NCBI RefSeq assembly: GCF_000695625.1
Contig: NZ_JMQI01000063.1
Coordinates: 1-64,000 of the forward strand
DNA: 64,000 nucleotides
Direction of reading: 5' to 3'
Origin: Amycolatopsis rifamycinica
GTDB lineage: Bacteria > Actinomycetota > Actinomycetes > Mycobacteriales > Pseudonocardiaceae
Shown: positions 49,943-59,225 of the stretch, one piece after another
Numbering within the stretch: position 1 is the first letter of the stretch
Layout of the letters: the number at the start of each line of letters is the position of its first letter
Notes under the pieces: generated by a model
The model's input: only the letters and a program-made list of their open reading frames with translations
Told to the model about the DNA's origin: nothing
The model's database searches: none
Program-made: the position numbers and the translations under genes

Positions 49943-51475
49943 TCAGCTCCCTTCCGTCCGGTCGCCGTGGAGCAGACCGCGGACCGTGTCGATCGTGTCC
50001 GCGTCGGCCGGGTCCTTGTCCGGGCGGTAGCGCACCACCCGGGCGAACCGCAGCGCGAGGCCGCCCGGGTAGCGGGTGCTCACCTGCGCGCTGTCCAGCT
50101 CGATCTCCACCACGATCTCCGGCCGGACGTACACCGTCCAGTCGTCGCGGTGGGTCTCGATCTCCTGGAACTTCCTCGTCTGCCACGCCAGCAGCTCGTC
50201 GGTCATGCCCTTGAAGGTCTTGCCCACCATGATCGGCGGCCCGCCGTCCGGGTCGCGGGCGCCCAGGTGCAGGTTGGACAGCGTGCCGGTGCGCCGGCCG
50301 TGGCCCCATTCCGCCGCCAGGACCACCAGGTCGATCGTGTGCACCGGCTTGACCTTCAGCCACGCCCGCCCGCGCCGCCCGGCCGCGTACGGTGACGCCA
50401 GGTCCTTGACCATCACCCCTTCGTGCCCCGCCTCCATCGCCGCCTCCAGCACGGCGGCCGCGCCCGCGGTGCCCACCTCGCCGGGGATCACGTGTGCCCC
50501 GGCGACCTTGCGCAACGCCGCGTTGCGCTCCGACAGCGGCGCGTCCAGCAGGTCGACGCCGTCGAGGTGCAAGCAGTCGAAGAAGTACGGCCGCAGCAGC
50601 AGCGCCTTGACCTGTTCCTCGCGGGTGCTGCCGAACCGGCTCATGGTGTCCTGGAACGGCCGCGGTCGCCCGGCATCGGTCAGGGCCAGCGTCTCGCCGT
50701 CGAGCACCACCGACTCGCACGGCAGCGCCCGCACGAGTTCGACCAGTTCCTGCACGCTCCCGGTGATCTCGCGCAGCGTCCGCGTCCAGACGTGCACCTC
50801 GTCGCCCTGGCGGTGCACCTGGATCCGCGCACCGTCCATTTTGTACTCGACGATCGCCTCGGCGTGCTCGGCGACGGCTTCGTCCAGCGACTCCGCCGGT
50901 GACGCCAGCATCGGCTTGATCGGCGTGCCGAGGGTGAGCCGGAACTCCGCCAGCGCCGCCTGCCCGCCGGTCAGCGCCGCGACCGCGGTGACGCCGAGCT
51001 TGCCGGACAGCATGTAGGCCCGCCGCACGTCCTCGGCGGGCACCTCGGCCGCGGCCGCGATGGCGTCGACCATCACGCCCTCCAGCGCGCCCTGCCGCAG
51101 CTCGCCGGTGACCAGCCGGAACAGGAACTGCTGCTCGTCCGCCGCCAGCCGGGTGAACAGGGCCCGCAGCACCTCCTGCCGCCGCGTGTTCGACCCCGTG
51201 CCCGCCGCCACGCCCGCGGCCGCGGTCAGGGCCGCGTCCACCTCCAGCACCGAGACCACCGGTTCCGGAGCGGGCTCGGCGCCCAGCCCGGCCAGGGTGC
51301 GCCAGCCCGCACCCAGCCTGTCCTGCGCCGTCTGCCCCGTCAGGTACGCGACCACGGCGGGCAGCTCGGCGACCTCCGCGGCGCGCAGCACGGCGGCCAG
51401 GAGGGCGATCTTCGCCTTCCTGGACCTGGTCGCCGCCAGTTCGGCGGACGTGCGGACCAACTCGCTCAGCAACAC
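49943..51475 (-). CDS. ligB: ATP-dependent DNA ligase (LigB type)
   Basis: The 510-residue ligase has a DNA-binding domain (about 1-180), an adenylation domain with the active Lys K212 in EYKMDGAR and later motifs LDGETLAL, FFDCLHLDG and EGVMVKDL, and an OB-fold (about 400-510) ending with RFARVVRYRPDK. It matches the auxiliary ATP-dependent ligase of mycobacteria and streptomycetes; the main replicative ligase is NAD-dependent LigA elsewhere. The GTG at 51475 follows CATGAT (51482-51487, minus) by 6 nt, so it is probably leaderless. Confidence 0.93.
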   Translation of the reverse strand: MLLSELVRTSAELAATRSRKAKIALLAAVLRAAEVAELPAVVAYLTGQTAQDRLGAGWRTLAGLGAEPAPEPVVSVLEVDAALTAAAGVAAGTGSNTRRQEVLRALFTRLAADEQQFLFRLVTGELRQGALEGVMVDAIAAAAEVPAEDVRRAYMLSGKLGVTAVAALTGGQAALAEFRLTLGTPIKPMLASPAESLDEAVAEHAEAIVEYKMDGARIQVHRQGDEVHVWTRTLREITGSVQELVELVRALPCESVVLDGETLALTDAGRPRPFQDTMSRFGSTREEQVKALLLRPYFFDCLHLDGVDLLDAPLSERNAALRKVAGAHVIPGEVGTAGAAAVLEAAMEAGHEGVMVKDLASPYAAGRRGRAWLKVKPVHTIDLVVLAAEWGHGRRTGTLSNLHLGARDPDGGPPIMVGKTFKGMTDELLAWQTRKFQEIETHRDDWTVYVRPEIVVEIELDSAQVSTRYPGGLALRFARVVRYRPDKDPADADTIDTVRGLLHGDRTEGS

Positions 51476-51515
51476 CCGGACATCATGACCCGGACCACCG
51501 ACAATTTCTCGCTGA

Positions 51516-53195
51516 TCAGCTGTCCGGCCTGGTGCAGAGGGGGTCGAGCAGGCCGTCTTTGGCCACGCACGGCGTGTACCCGGCGTCCTGCAGCTCCGCT
51601 CGCGCGGCCGGGCTCGCCAGGTAGTCGAGGAACCGCTTCAGCACACTCCCGTTCGACGGCACGCCCTTCGTGTACAGGTACTCGACGGTCCAGAACCGGT
51701 ACCCGGCGTCGACGGTCGTGACGTCGGGGTAGTGGCCGTCGAGCTGCACGACCGCCACCTGCTGGTCGCGGGCCGCGGCCGCCTTCGCCGCCGGGACGTC
51801 GGCGTACCCGATCGCGCCCGGCACCGCCGCAACTTCGGTGAGCACCTCGGCCGTCGTGCCCCGCTCGCAGCGCGTGGTCGCCGCGGCCGGGTCCCGCTCG
51901 GGCCTGCGGCACGAATCCGACGTCAGCCGGTCTTCCGCGCCGCCGAGGACCTTCTGCTCGAACGTCTTGCGCGTGCCCGACTCCTGCCCGCGGCCGACGA
52001 TCCCGATCGGCACCGGCGGTCCCGGCCGCAGCTGGTCCCAGTTCCGCACGCGACCGCTGAAGATGTCCCTGACCTGCTGGGTCGTCAGCCGGTCGACACC
52101 GGCGGCGCGGTTGACGACCAGGCTGTACACGACCACCGCGACGGCCTTCGCCGCCAGGTCGGGGCCCGCTTCGCCGGACCGGCCGTCCGAGAGCACCGCC
52201 AGCTCGTCCTTGCCGGTCGCGCCCACCGGGGCGAGCGCGCGGACGCCGCTGACGCTGCCGGTCGCGCGGGTCGTGATGGCCGCGCCGTCGCACTGGCCGT
52301 GGTACTCGGCGGCGATGCTCGCCATGATCGGGACGAACGCGCTCGACCCTTCGACGGCCAGCTTCCCGGTGGCGCACTGCGCGGTGTCACCCGGCCGCGA
52401 CCAGGACACGATCAGCGTCGCCAGCAGCGCACCGGTCAGCAGCACGCCGATCGCCGTGGTGATCACCGGCCAGCCGAACCGGCGCTGCTTGCGGTCGTCC
52501 TTGATCCGGCCGGCGGCGAGCCGGGCGTGGTGCCCGATTTCTTTGCTGATCTCGCCGTCGTGCCCGTCCGGCTCGCGCAGCACGACGACCAGCTTGAACT
52601 TTTCCTTGCGCCGCAGCGAAAGCCGCGCGAAGCGCACGCCGTGCCACTCGGGCGCCTCCGGCGGTGCTTCCGACGCGGCCAGCCCGGCCAGCCGCTTCGG
52701 CAGCAGCGCGCGCACGCGGGACAGCTTCACGCCTTCGACCGGCCGTTGCGGCGTCTCGCGGGTGAAGAACTCCAGTCCGTCGCAGACGTGCTGGCGGAGG
52801 CCGTCGTCGGTGGCGTCGGACACCCGCGCGTCCCAGACGATCCGGCGGCCGAACGTGAACGACAGCGGGATCTCGAAGTCGTCCGGCGCGATGTCGAACC
52901 CGCCGGTGTTGTGGATCCGGATCACGACCACGCTCATCCGGCTCAGCAGCCGCGCGGTCCGTTCCAGCTGCGGATCCGCCTGCGCGGAACCGTTTTCGCC
53001 GTCGTGCAGGTCGATCGGGGACAGCCCGATCTTCGAGTTGTAGAGCACGCGGAAGCTCAGCCGCCGCCGCCGGATGAAGTAGCGGTCCACGAACGGCGCG
53101 GCCATCGCGACCAGCGCGGCGAGCCCGAGCACGAGGCTGCCCGAGTCCGAGCTGAGGATTTCGGCGAGTGACTGCATCGTCGCGCCGACGCCCAC
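51516..53195 (-). CDS. Membrane-tethered PstS-like substrate-binding protein
   Basis: The 559-residue protein has an unusual order: one N-terminal helix (about 17-34), a cytoplasmic-type domain of about 220 residues with beta strands (VVVIRIHNTGGFDI; FKLVVVLREPDG), a second helix (about 258-281; VITTAIGVLLTGALLATLIVSW) and a C-terminal periplasmic-binding-like domain (about 290-555; VEGSSAFVPIM, FSGRVRNWDQL, GTRKTFEQ) like PstS phosphate-binding proteins. No transporter genes are near. The GTG at 53195 is 7 nt after GAGGAG; ATG 53177 is an alternative. Confidence 0.85.
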   Translation of the reverse strand: MGVGATMQSLAEILSSDSGSLVLGLAALVAMAAPFVDRYFIRRRRLSFRVLYNSKIGLSPIDLHDGENGSAQADPQLERTARLLSRMSVVVIRIHNTGGFDIAPDDFEIPLSFTFGRRIVWDARVSDATDDGLRQHVCDGLEFFTRETPQRPVEGVKLSRVRALLPKRLAGLAASEAPPEAPEWHGVRFARLSLRRKEKFKLVVVLREPDGHDGEISKEIGHHARLAAGRIKDDRKQRRFGWPVITTAIGVLLTGALLATLIVSWSRPGDTAQCATGKLAVEGSSAFVPIMASIAAEYHGQCDGAAITTRATGSVSGVRALAPVGATGKDELAVLSDGRSGEAGPDLAAKAVAVVVYSLVVNRAAGVDRLTTQQVRDIFSGRVRNWDQLRPGPPVPIGIVGRGQESGTRKTFEQKVLGGAEDRLTSDSCRRPERDPAAATTRCERGTTAEVLTEVAAVPGAIGYADVPAAKAAAARDQQVAVVQLDGHYPDVTTVDAGYRFWTVEYLYTKGVPSNGSVLKRFLDYLASPAARAELQDAGYTPCVAKDGLLDPLCTRPDS

Positions 53196-53247
53196 CGTGC
53201 CGCTCCTCTGCCCCCGGACTCCCCAGGTGCAGCAGCCTAGGCAGCCG

Positions 53248-54111
53248 TCATCCGGCGTGGGGTTGCGACGACCGAGTGTGCACCGCCCGTTCATCGGTGG
53301 TGATCCAGCTGGCCAGCAGGCCGAGCGCGCGTTCGCTCTCCGACCCCGGTTCGGCGTGGTAGATCACCAGGCCCTGGTCCGGGTCGTCGGGCAGGCGCAG
53401 CGTCTCGTACCGCAGCCGCAGCTCGCCGACCACGGGGTTGCGCATCACCTTCCAGCCCTGCGCCTTCTCCCGCACCGTGTGCTCGGCCCACAGCTCGCGG
53501 AACTCCGCGCTGGCCCGCGAAAGCTCGCCGATCAGCCGGGCGCCCTCCGGGTCGCCGGGATGCCGTCCGCTCTCCGCGCGCAGGTTCGCGACGACCTCGC
53601 GGGCCACCGCGGCCCACTCCGGATGCAGGTCCTTCGCGCGTTCGTCGAGGAAGAACAGCTTCGCGATGTTGCGCTCCTCGATGCGGCCGAAGTCGAACGA
53701 GACGGCGCCGCCGAGGGCGTTCCAGGCCAGCACCTCCAGATAGCGGCCGAAGACGAACGCGGGCGCCTGGATGGCGTCCAGCAGCAGCTGCAGCTCGGGG
53801 CGGACCCGCTGCCGCTGTTCGCGCGACCGGCGCTTCGGCGCGGCGAGGTTGTGCAGGTAAGCCTCTTCACCGGCGTTCAGGCGCAACGCACGGGCGAGTG
53901 CGTCGAGCACCGCGTCCGAGACGTTCTTCGCGCGGCCCTGCTCCAGCCGCGTGTAGTAGTCGACGCTGATGCCGGCCAGCTGCGCCAGTTCCTCGCGGCG
54001 CAGGCCCTCGACCCGCCGGTGCGTGACCCCGGGCGGCAGGCCCAGCTCGGCGGGGTCCAGGGCGGCGCGGCGCGCCTTCAGGAAGGCGCCCAGCTCGGCG
54101 GCGTCACTCAT
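53248..54111 (-). CDS. XRE-family regulator, MmyB-like
   Basis: The 287-residue protein has an N-terminal helix-turn-helix (about 5-75; RREELAQLAGISVDYYTRLEQGRA) and a C-terminal MmyB-like ligand-binding PAS-type domain (about 105-270; AFVFGRYLEVLAWNALGG, WKVMRNPVVGELRLRYETL). MmyB-like proteins bind fatty-acid-like ligands and often control a neighbouring dehydrogenase gene; none is adjacent here. GATACT (minus) lies 6 nt before the ATG, overlapped by a GGAGG only 1 nt away. Confidence 0.92.
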   Translation of the reverse strand: MSDAAELGAFLKARRAALDPAELGLPPGVTHRRVEGLRREELAQLAGISVDYYTRLEQGRAKNVSDAVLDALARALRLNAGEEAYLHNLAAPKRRSREQRQRVRPELQLLLDAIQAPAFVFGRYLEVLAWNALGGAVSFDFGRIEERNIAKLFFLDERAKDLHPEWAAVAREVVANLRAESGRHPGDPEGARLIGELSRASAEFRELWAEHTVREKAQGWKVMRNPVVGELRLRYETLRLPDDPDQGLVIYHAEPGSESERALGLLASWITTDERAVHTRSSQPHAG

Positions 54112-54136
54112 GCCTCCAGTATCCCCGGGACGCGGG

Positions 54137-54529
54137 TCAGGGCGAACAGGCGAACCGGGTGTGCAGGCTCGCGCGTTCTTGGTACTGGTGCCTCCGGAAC
54201 GGCTTGCCGCCGTCGGTGATCGGCAGGACGCCGGTCCGGCCCTGGGCCGACCAGTGGACGTCGGCGACCCAGTCGCAGTCGCAGTCCGGGGTCCGCGCCT
54301 CGATCAGGAACGTCTCCGGGTCCGTGATCGAGACGGTGTAGGTGAACTTGATCGGCTTGCGTTCCCCAGGGCGGGAGGTCTCCCGGTTCAGCGCCGTGCC
54401 GTGCAGGGGAGCGCGGCGGTCGAGCACGCGGACCCGGATGTCGGTCAGGGTCACCGGGACGTGGTCGCGGCCCTGGATGGTGATCTGGACGTAGCCGGGC
54501 GCCGTGGCGGCCCCGCCTGACCACACCAA
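54137..54529 (-). CDS. Probably 5'-truncated gene for a hypothetical protein
   Basis: The 130-residue frame has good coding character from about VQITIQGRDHVPVTLTDIRV to the end, with DCDCDWVADVHW and KPIKFTYTVSI. No proper start is present. Upstream in another frame (54530-54600) NRNEPHAVSDFPFV also looks protein-like, so the 5' end may be frameshifted or deleted against fumC. Similar streptomycete proteins have longer N-termini. It lies directly downstream of fumC. Confidence 0.5.
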   Translation of the reverse strand: MVWSGGAATAPGYVQITIQGRDHVPVTLTDIRVRVLDRRAPLHGTALNRETSRPGERKPIKFTYTVSITDPETFLIEARTPDCDCDWVADVHWSAQGRTGVLPITDGGKPFRRHQYQERASLHTRFACSP

Positions 54530-54599
54530 TCCGTCTCGTGACGAACGGGAAGTCGCTGACGGCGTGCGGTTCGTTGCGGTTATCGGGCCACGGAGCCGG

Positions 54600-55997
54600 T
54601 CACTTGCCGCCGCGGGCCATGCGCAGCACGTCGAGCGCCTCGTCGAGCTGTTCTTCGGTCAGCTTCCCCTCGCGCACGTACCCGCGCTCGATGACGACCT
54701 CGCGGATCGTCTTCAGCTCCTTCAACGCCTGCTTCGCGACCGCCGCCGCTTCTTCGTAGCCGATGTACTTGTTCAGCGGCGTCACGATCGACGGCGAGCC
54801 CTCGGCGTAGGTCCGCGTGCGTTCGGCGTTCACGGTGATGCCCGCGAACACCTTGTCCGCCAGCAGCCGCGAAACGGCCGCGAGCAGCCGCGCCGATTCG
54901 AGGACGTTCCGGGCGATCACCGGCAGGTTGACGTTCAGCTGGAAGTTGCCCGCCGCGCCCGCGAAGGCGACGGCCGCGTCGTTGCCGATCACCTGGGCGA
55001 CCACCTGCAGCGTCGCCTCCGGGATCACCGGGTTCACCTTGCCCGGCATGATCGACGAGCCCGGCTGCAGGTCCGGCAGCGCCAGCTCGGCCAGGCCGGT
55101 GCGCGGGCCGGAACCCAGCCAGCGCAGGTCGTTGGCGATCTTGTTGAGGGACACGGCGACCGTGCGCAGGTGCCCGGACGTCTCGACGACGCTGTCCTGC
55201 GTCGCCTGGGCTTCGAAGTGGTCGCGGGCCTCGGTCAGCGGCAGCCCGGTCACCGTGGCCAGTTCCGCGGCGACCGACGCGCCGAAGCCCTCCGGCGCGT
55301 TCAGGCCCGACCCGACGGCCGTGCCGCCGATCGGCAGCTCGCCCAGCCGCGGCAGGCCCGACTTCAGCCGCTCGACGCCGAAGCGGATCTGCGACGCCCA
55401 CGCGCCCGCCTCCTGGCCGAGCGTGATCGGCACCGCGTCCATCAGGTGAGTGCGGCCGGACTTCACGACGTCCGCCCACTCCGCGGCCCGGACCTCGATG
55501 GCGCCGGCCAGGTACTCCAGCGCCGGGATGACGTCCTTGGTGACGGCTTCGGTCGCGGCGACGTGGATGGTCGTCGGGAACGTGTCGTTCGACGACTGCG
55601 ACGCGTTGACGTGGTCGTTCGGGTGCACGTCACGGCCGAGCGCACGCGAGGCCAGCGTCGCGATGACCTCGTTGGCGTTCATGTTCGAGGACGTCCCCGA
55701 CCCGGTCTGGAAGACGTCGATGGGGAAGTGCGCGTCGTGGGCGCCGTCGGCGACCTCGTCGGCGGCGGCCGCGATGGCCTCCGCGACGTCGGCGTCGAGC
55801 ACGCCCAGCTTGTGGTTGACGCGCGCGGCGGCGGCCTTGAGCAGGCCGAGCGCGCGGATCTGGGCGCGCTCCAGGCCCCGGCCGGAGATGGGGAAGTTCT
55901 CCACGGCCCGCTGGGTCTGCGCCCGGTAGAGCGCGTCGGCAGGCACGCGGACCTCGCCCATCGTGTCGTGTTCGATCCGGTATTCCTGATCAGCCAT
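54600..55997 (-). CDS. fumC: Class II fumarate hydratase
   Basis: The 465-residue enzyme interconverts fumarate and malate in the TCA cycle. Signatures are TGSGTSSNMNANEV (about 98-111), SGRTHLMDAVP (about 166-176), and the family signature GSSIMPGKVNP (about 325-335), which holds the catalytic Ser loop. The ATG at 55997 gives the standard ADQEYRIEHDTMGEV beginning. CAGAAT (56005-56010, minus) is 7 nt upstream, so it may be leaderless; a weak GAGG also exists. Positional match of Rv1098c. Confidence 0.96.
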   Translation of the reverse strand: MADQEYRIEHDTMGEVRVPADALYRAQTQRAVENFPISGRGLERAQIRALGLLKAAAARVNHKLGVLDADVAEAIAAAADEVADGAHDAHFPIDVFQTGSGTSSNMNANEVIATLASRALGRDVHPNDHVNASQSSNDTFPTTIHVAATEAVTKDVIPALEYLAGAIEVRAAEWADVVKSGRTHLMDAVPITLGQEAGAWASQIRFGVERLKSGLPRLGELPIGGTAVGSGLNAPEGFGASVAAELATVTGLPLTEARDHFEAQATQDSVVETSGHLRTVAVSLNKIANDLRWLGSGPRTGLAELALPDLQPGSSIMPGKVNPVIPEATLQVVAQVIGNDAAVAFAGAAGNFQLNVNLPVIARNVLESARLLAAVSRLLADKVFAGITVNAERTRTYAEGSPSIVTPLNKYIGYEEAAAVAKQALKELKTIREVVIERGYVREGKLTEEQLDEALDVLRMARGGK

Positions 55998-56119
55998 GAC
56001 CTCGATTCTGGCCCTCTTCGGGCGCGGCCGCGTGGTGGCGTCGCCCACCCTCGGCGCCCCGCGCCGCTAGGATCGGGTGTGTTCTCGATCACCGCCATCC
56101 ACCACTGGCTGGAGCGAGC

Positions 56120-57109
56120 ATGACTGACGTTGCTGGGGACTCCTACGACCTCGTGATCATCGGGGCGGGCCCGACGGGCCTGTTCGCCGCCTACTACGCC
56201 GGGTTCCGCGGCCTCTCGATGGCGGTGGTCGACTCGCTGCCCGAGCCCGGCGGCCAGGTGACCGCGATGTACCCGGAGAAGATGATCTACGACGTCGGCG
56301 GGTTCGCCGAGGTCCGCGGCCGCGATCTGGTCGAGGGCCTGGTGAAGCAGGCCGCGCCGTTCAAGCCGAAGTACCTGCTGGGGCGCAAGGCCGAAAAGCT
56401 GGAGCCGGCCGGGGACGGCCTCGAGCTGACCCTCGACGGCGGCGAGACCCTGCGGGCCCGTGCCGTGCTGATCACCGCGGGCATCGGCGAGTTCACCCCG
56501 AGACCGCTGCCGGCCGGTGACGGCTGGCTCGGCCGCGGCATGGTCCACTTCGTTCCTTCGCTGCAGGCGCACGCGGGACAGCACGTCGTGGTCGTCGGCG
56601 GCGGCGACTCGGCGTTCGACTGGATCCTCGCGCTGCACCCGGTGGCGGCGAGCGTGACGCTCGTGCACCGCCGCGCCAAGTTCCGCGCCGCCGAGTCGAT
56701 CGTCCGGCAGGCGCGCGAGCTGGGCACCCGGATCATCACCGACGCCGAGGTCACGCGGTTCGTCGAGGCGCCGGACGGGACGCTCCAAGCCGTCGACGTC
56801 TCGATCAAGGGCGCGGGCGAAGAACGCCTCCCGGCCAACGCCGTCGTCGCGGCGCTCGGGTTCACCGCCGACCTCGGCCCGATCGAGAGCTGGGGCCTGG
56901 AAATCAGCCACCGCGCCATCGCGGTCGATTCGACGATGGCGACCGCGCGCGAACGCGTCTACGCCGCGGGCGACGTCGCCGCGTACCCGGGCAAGGTGAA
57001 GCTGATCGCGACCGGCTTCGGCGAGGCCGCGACGGCCGTCAACAACATCGCCGTCGAGCTCGACCCGGACGCCCACCTGTTCCCGGGCCACTCGAGCAAC
57101 GCCGAGTAG
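56120..57109 (+). CDS. Ferredoxin/flavodoxin-NADP reductase, type 2
   Basis: The 329-residue flavoprotein has the FAD loop IIGAGPTGLFAAYYAG (about 13-28), the NADP loop VVVGGGDSAFDW (about 156-167) in which the thioredoxin-reductase CxxC is absent, and the closing YAAGDVAAYPGKVKLI. This pattern is the TrxR-like ferredoxin-NADP reductase of Bacillus YumC type. It supplies electrons to ferredoxin-dependent enzymes. TAGGAT at 56069-56074 is a likely -10 and GGAGCGAG a ribosome site. It is inserted between fumC and glpX relative to mycobacteria. Confidence 0.9.
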   Translation: MTDVAGDSYDLVIIGAGPTGLFAAYYAGFRGLSMAVVDSLPEPGGQVTAMYPEKMIYDVGGFAEVRGRDLVEGLVKQAAPFKPKYLLGRKAEKLEPAGDGLELTLDGGETLRARAVLITAGIGEFTPRPLPAGDGWLGRGMVHFVPSLQAHAGQHVVVVGGGDSAFDWILALHPVAASVTLVHRRAKFRAAESIVRQARELGTRIITDAEVTRFVEAPDGTLQAVDVSIKGAGEERLPANAVVAALGFTADLGPIESWGLEISHRAIAVDSTMATARERVYAAGDVAAYPGKVKLIATGFGEAATAVNNIAVELDPDAHLFPGHSSNAE

Positions 57110-57110
57110 G

Positions 57111-57860
57111 TCAGGCCTTCGTCTTCTCCGCGAGCCACGGCGCGTAGGCGACGACGGAGGTGTAGATCGACGGCGCCGTCGCGCATTCCGGGTCGTTGTT
57201 GCCTGGACGGCTGGTGACGCCGACGAGCAGCCAGCGGTCGCCGTCGCGCACGACCTGCGGGCCGCCGGAGTCGCCGAAGCACGCCCCGGACTTGCCGCCC
57301 GGGTTGTCGGTGCACAGCTCGGCCGTGCCGTCGAACCCCGACGTGCACTTCGAGCCTTCGACGATCTTCGTGTCGAGCTGCTGCAACGTCGTCGGGAGCC
57401 CGCCGCAGTTGAGCTTCGGGCAGGTCTGGCCCCAGCCGACGATCCGGGTCGCGGTGCCCGGCGACGCGGCCGTCGCGAGCCCGATCGGCGCGGTCGTGAC
57501 CGGCGCCGTCAGCCGCAGCAGCGCGATGTCGCCGGCCGGGCTCTGGGTGTTGAACGCCGGGTTGACGACGATCCCGGCGACCTGGGCGACCTCGCCGCCC
57601 TGGCTCACGTCGTTCGTGCCCGCTCGCAGCGAGAAGTCGGCCGGGGTCCTGCCGAACGCGCAGTGCGCGGCCGTGACGACCCAGGTGGGCGCGATCAGCG
57701 CGCCGGCGCAGAACAGCTTGCCCGACGAGGTGTGCAGCGAGACCGTGAACGGGTACGGCTGGTCCGCGGCGGCACCCCCGACGATGGCCGGGCGGGCCGA
57801 CGCCGTGCCGGGGACCATGGCGAACACCAGCACCAGCAGGACCAGTAGTCGCCTGGACAC
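57111..57860 (-). CDS. Secreted trypsin-like serine protease (S1)
   Basis: The 249-residue protein has a signal peptide (SRRLLVLLVLVFAMVPGTASA), an activation-type start IVGGAAADQ and the catalytic triad His in TAAHC, Asp in DIALLRL and Ser in GDSGGP. Cys pairs match trypsin disulfides. It is a typical secreted streptomycete-type trypsin. The GTG at 57860 has AAGGAG 6 nt upstream. It lies 8 nt after the glpX stop, so the two are probably co-transcribed, an odd pairing. Its 3' end is 1 nt from the reductase stop. Confidence 0.93.
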   Translation of the reverse strand: MSRRLLVLLVLVFAMVPGTASARPAIVGGAAADQPYPFTVSLHTSSGKLFCAGALIAPTWVVTAAHCAFGRTPADFSLRAGTNDVSQGGEVAQVAGIVVNPAFNTQSPAGDIALLRLTAPVTTAPIGLATAASPGTATRIVGWGQTCPKLNCGGLPTTLQQLDTKIVEGSKCTSGFDGTAELCTDNPGGKSGACFGDSGGPQVVRDGDRWLLVGVTSRPGNNDPECATAPSIYTSVVAYAPWLAEKTKA

Positions 57861-57868
57861 GGAACTCC

Positions 57869-58918
57869 TTACGGCAGCGGGGGCACGACGTCGTCGTCGG
57901 GCGCGTCCAGGTGGCCGTCGAAGTTGACCGAGGAGTACGCCCGCAGCTTGTTCAGCCGGTGGTAGCCGTCGATCATTCTGACGGTCCCGGACTTGGACCG
58001 CATCACGATGGACTGCGTGGTCGCCCCGCCCTCGCGGTAGTGGACGCCGCGCAGCAGGTCGCCGTCGGTGACGCCGGTGGCGCAGAAGAAGACGTTGTCG
58101 CCGCGCACGAGGTCGTCGTTGAGCAGGATCCGGTCGAGGTCGTGCCCGGCGGCGAGGGCCTTCTCGCGCTCGGCGTCGTCCTTCGGCCACAGCCGGCCCT
58201 GCAGCTCGCCGCCGAGGCACTTCATCGCGCAGGCCGCGATGATGCCCTCGGGGGTGCCGCCGATGCCGATCAGCATGTCGACGCCGGTGGTCGGGCGGGC
58301 CGCGGCGATCGCGCCCGCGACGTCGCCGTCGGAGATGAACCGGATCCGCGCGCCTGCCTCGCGGACCTCCTTGATGATCTGCTCGTGCCGCGGGCGGTCG
58401 AGGATGCACACGGTGACGTCGCCGACGCTGCTGTTCTTCGCCTTGGCGACCCGGCGGATGTTCTCCGCGATCGGCGCGCCGAGCTCGACCTTGCCCGCCG
58501 CCTCGGGACCGACGGCCAGCTTCTCCATGTAGAACACCGCGGAGGGGTCGAACATCGCGCCGCGCTCGGCGACCGCGAGCACGGCGAGGGCGTTCGGCAT
58601 GCCCTTGGCCATCAGCGTTGTGCCGTCGACCGGGTCGACCGCGACGTCGCAGTCCGGCCCGTCGCCGTTGCCCACCTCTTCGCCGTTGAACAGCATGGGC
58701 GCTTCGTCCTTCTCGCCCTCGCCGATCACCACGACCCCGCGCATCGACACCGTCGAGACGAGCTGGCGCATCGCGTCGACGGCCGCGCCGTCGCCGCCGA
58801 TCTTGTCGCCGCGGCCCACCCAGCGGCCGGCGGCCATCGCGGCGGCTTCGGTGACCCGGACCAGCTCCATCGCGAGGTTGCGGTCGGGCGCTTCACGACG
58901 ACTGTCTTCGGCGGGCAT
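57869..58918 (-). CDS. glpX: Fructose-1,6-bisphosphatase class II
   Basis: The 349-residue enzyme performs the phosphatase step of gluconeogenesis. Signatures are GEGEKDEAPMLFNGE (about 68-82), VDPVDGTTL (about 94-102, metal site) and GIGGTPEGIIAACAMKCLGGELQGR in two parts (about 215-240). M. tuberculosis GlpX (Rv1099c) has the same neighbour fumC. The ATG at 58918 has GGGAGG. No class I enzyme is visible in the window. Confidence 0.96.
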   Translation of the reverse strand: MPAEDSRREAPDRNLAMELVRVTEAAAMAAGRWVGRGDKIGGDGAAVDAMRQLVSTVSMRGVVVIGEGEKDEAPMLFNGEEVGNGDGPDCDVAVDPVDGTTLMAKGMPNALAVLAVAERGAMFDPSAVFYMEKLAVGPEAAGKVELGAPIAENIRRVAKAKNSSVGDVTVCILDRPRHEQIIKEVREAGARIRFISDGDVAGAIAAARPTTGVDMLIGIGGTPEGIIAACAMKCLGGELQGRLWPKDDAEREKALAAGHDLDRILLNDDLVRGDNVFFCATGVTDGDLLRGVHYREGGATTQSIVMRSKSGTVRMIDGYHRLNKLRAYSSVNFDGHLDAPDDDVVPPLP

Positions 58919-59003
58919 CTGTGCCTCCCGGATCGTGGAACTGGCGGGTAGCCAGTCTGTCAGATACCGGCCGTGTTTCCAGATACCGAGGGCATGGCCT
59001 ACC

Positions 59004-59225
59004 TCACTGCTCGGAGTCGTCCTCCACGGACGCCAGGGCGGCTTCGATCCGCTCGCGCGCGCCTTCGAGGTGACGCTCACACACCTTCGCGAGCTTCTCG
59101 CCCTTCTCCCACAACGCGAGCGACTGCTCGAGGGACAGCCCACCGGCTTCGAGCTCGCGGACGACCTCGACGAGGCGGTCGCGAGCCTGCTCGTAGCCGA
59201 GTTCCTCGCCGGTTGTTTCACTCAC
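59004..59225 (-). CDS. xseB: Exodeoxyribonuclease VII small subunit
   Basis: The 73-residue protein is the helical hairpin that binds XseA to form the single-strand exonuclease VII. The core LGYEQARDRLVEVVRELEAG and LSLEQSLALWEKGEKL matches the family. The GTG at 59225 overlaps the stop of the unknown 132-residue gene by 4 nt (GTGA). In M. tuberculosis xseB directly follows xseA; here one gene is in between. Confidence 0.95.
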   Translation of the reverse strand: MSETTGEELGYEQARDRLVEVVRELEAGGLSLEQSLALWEKGEKLAKVCERHLEGARERIEAALASVEDDSEQ

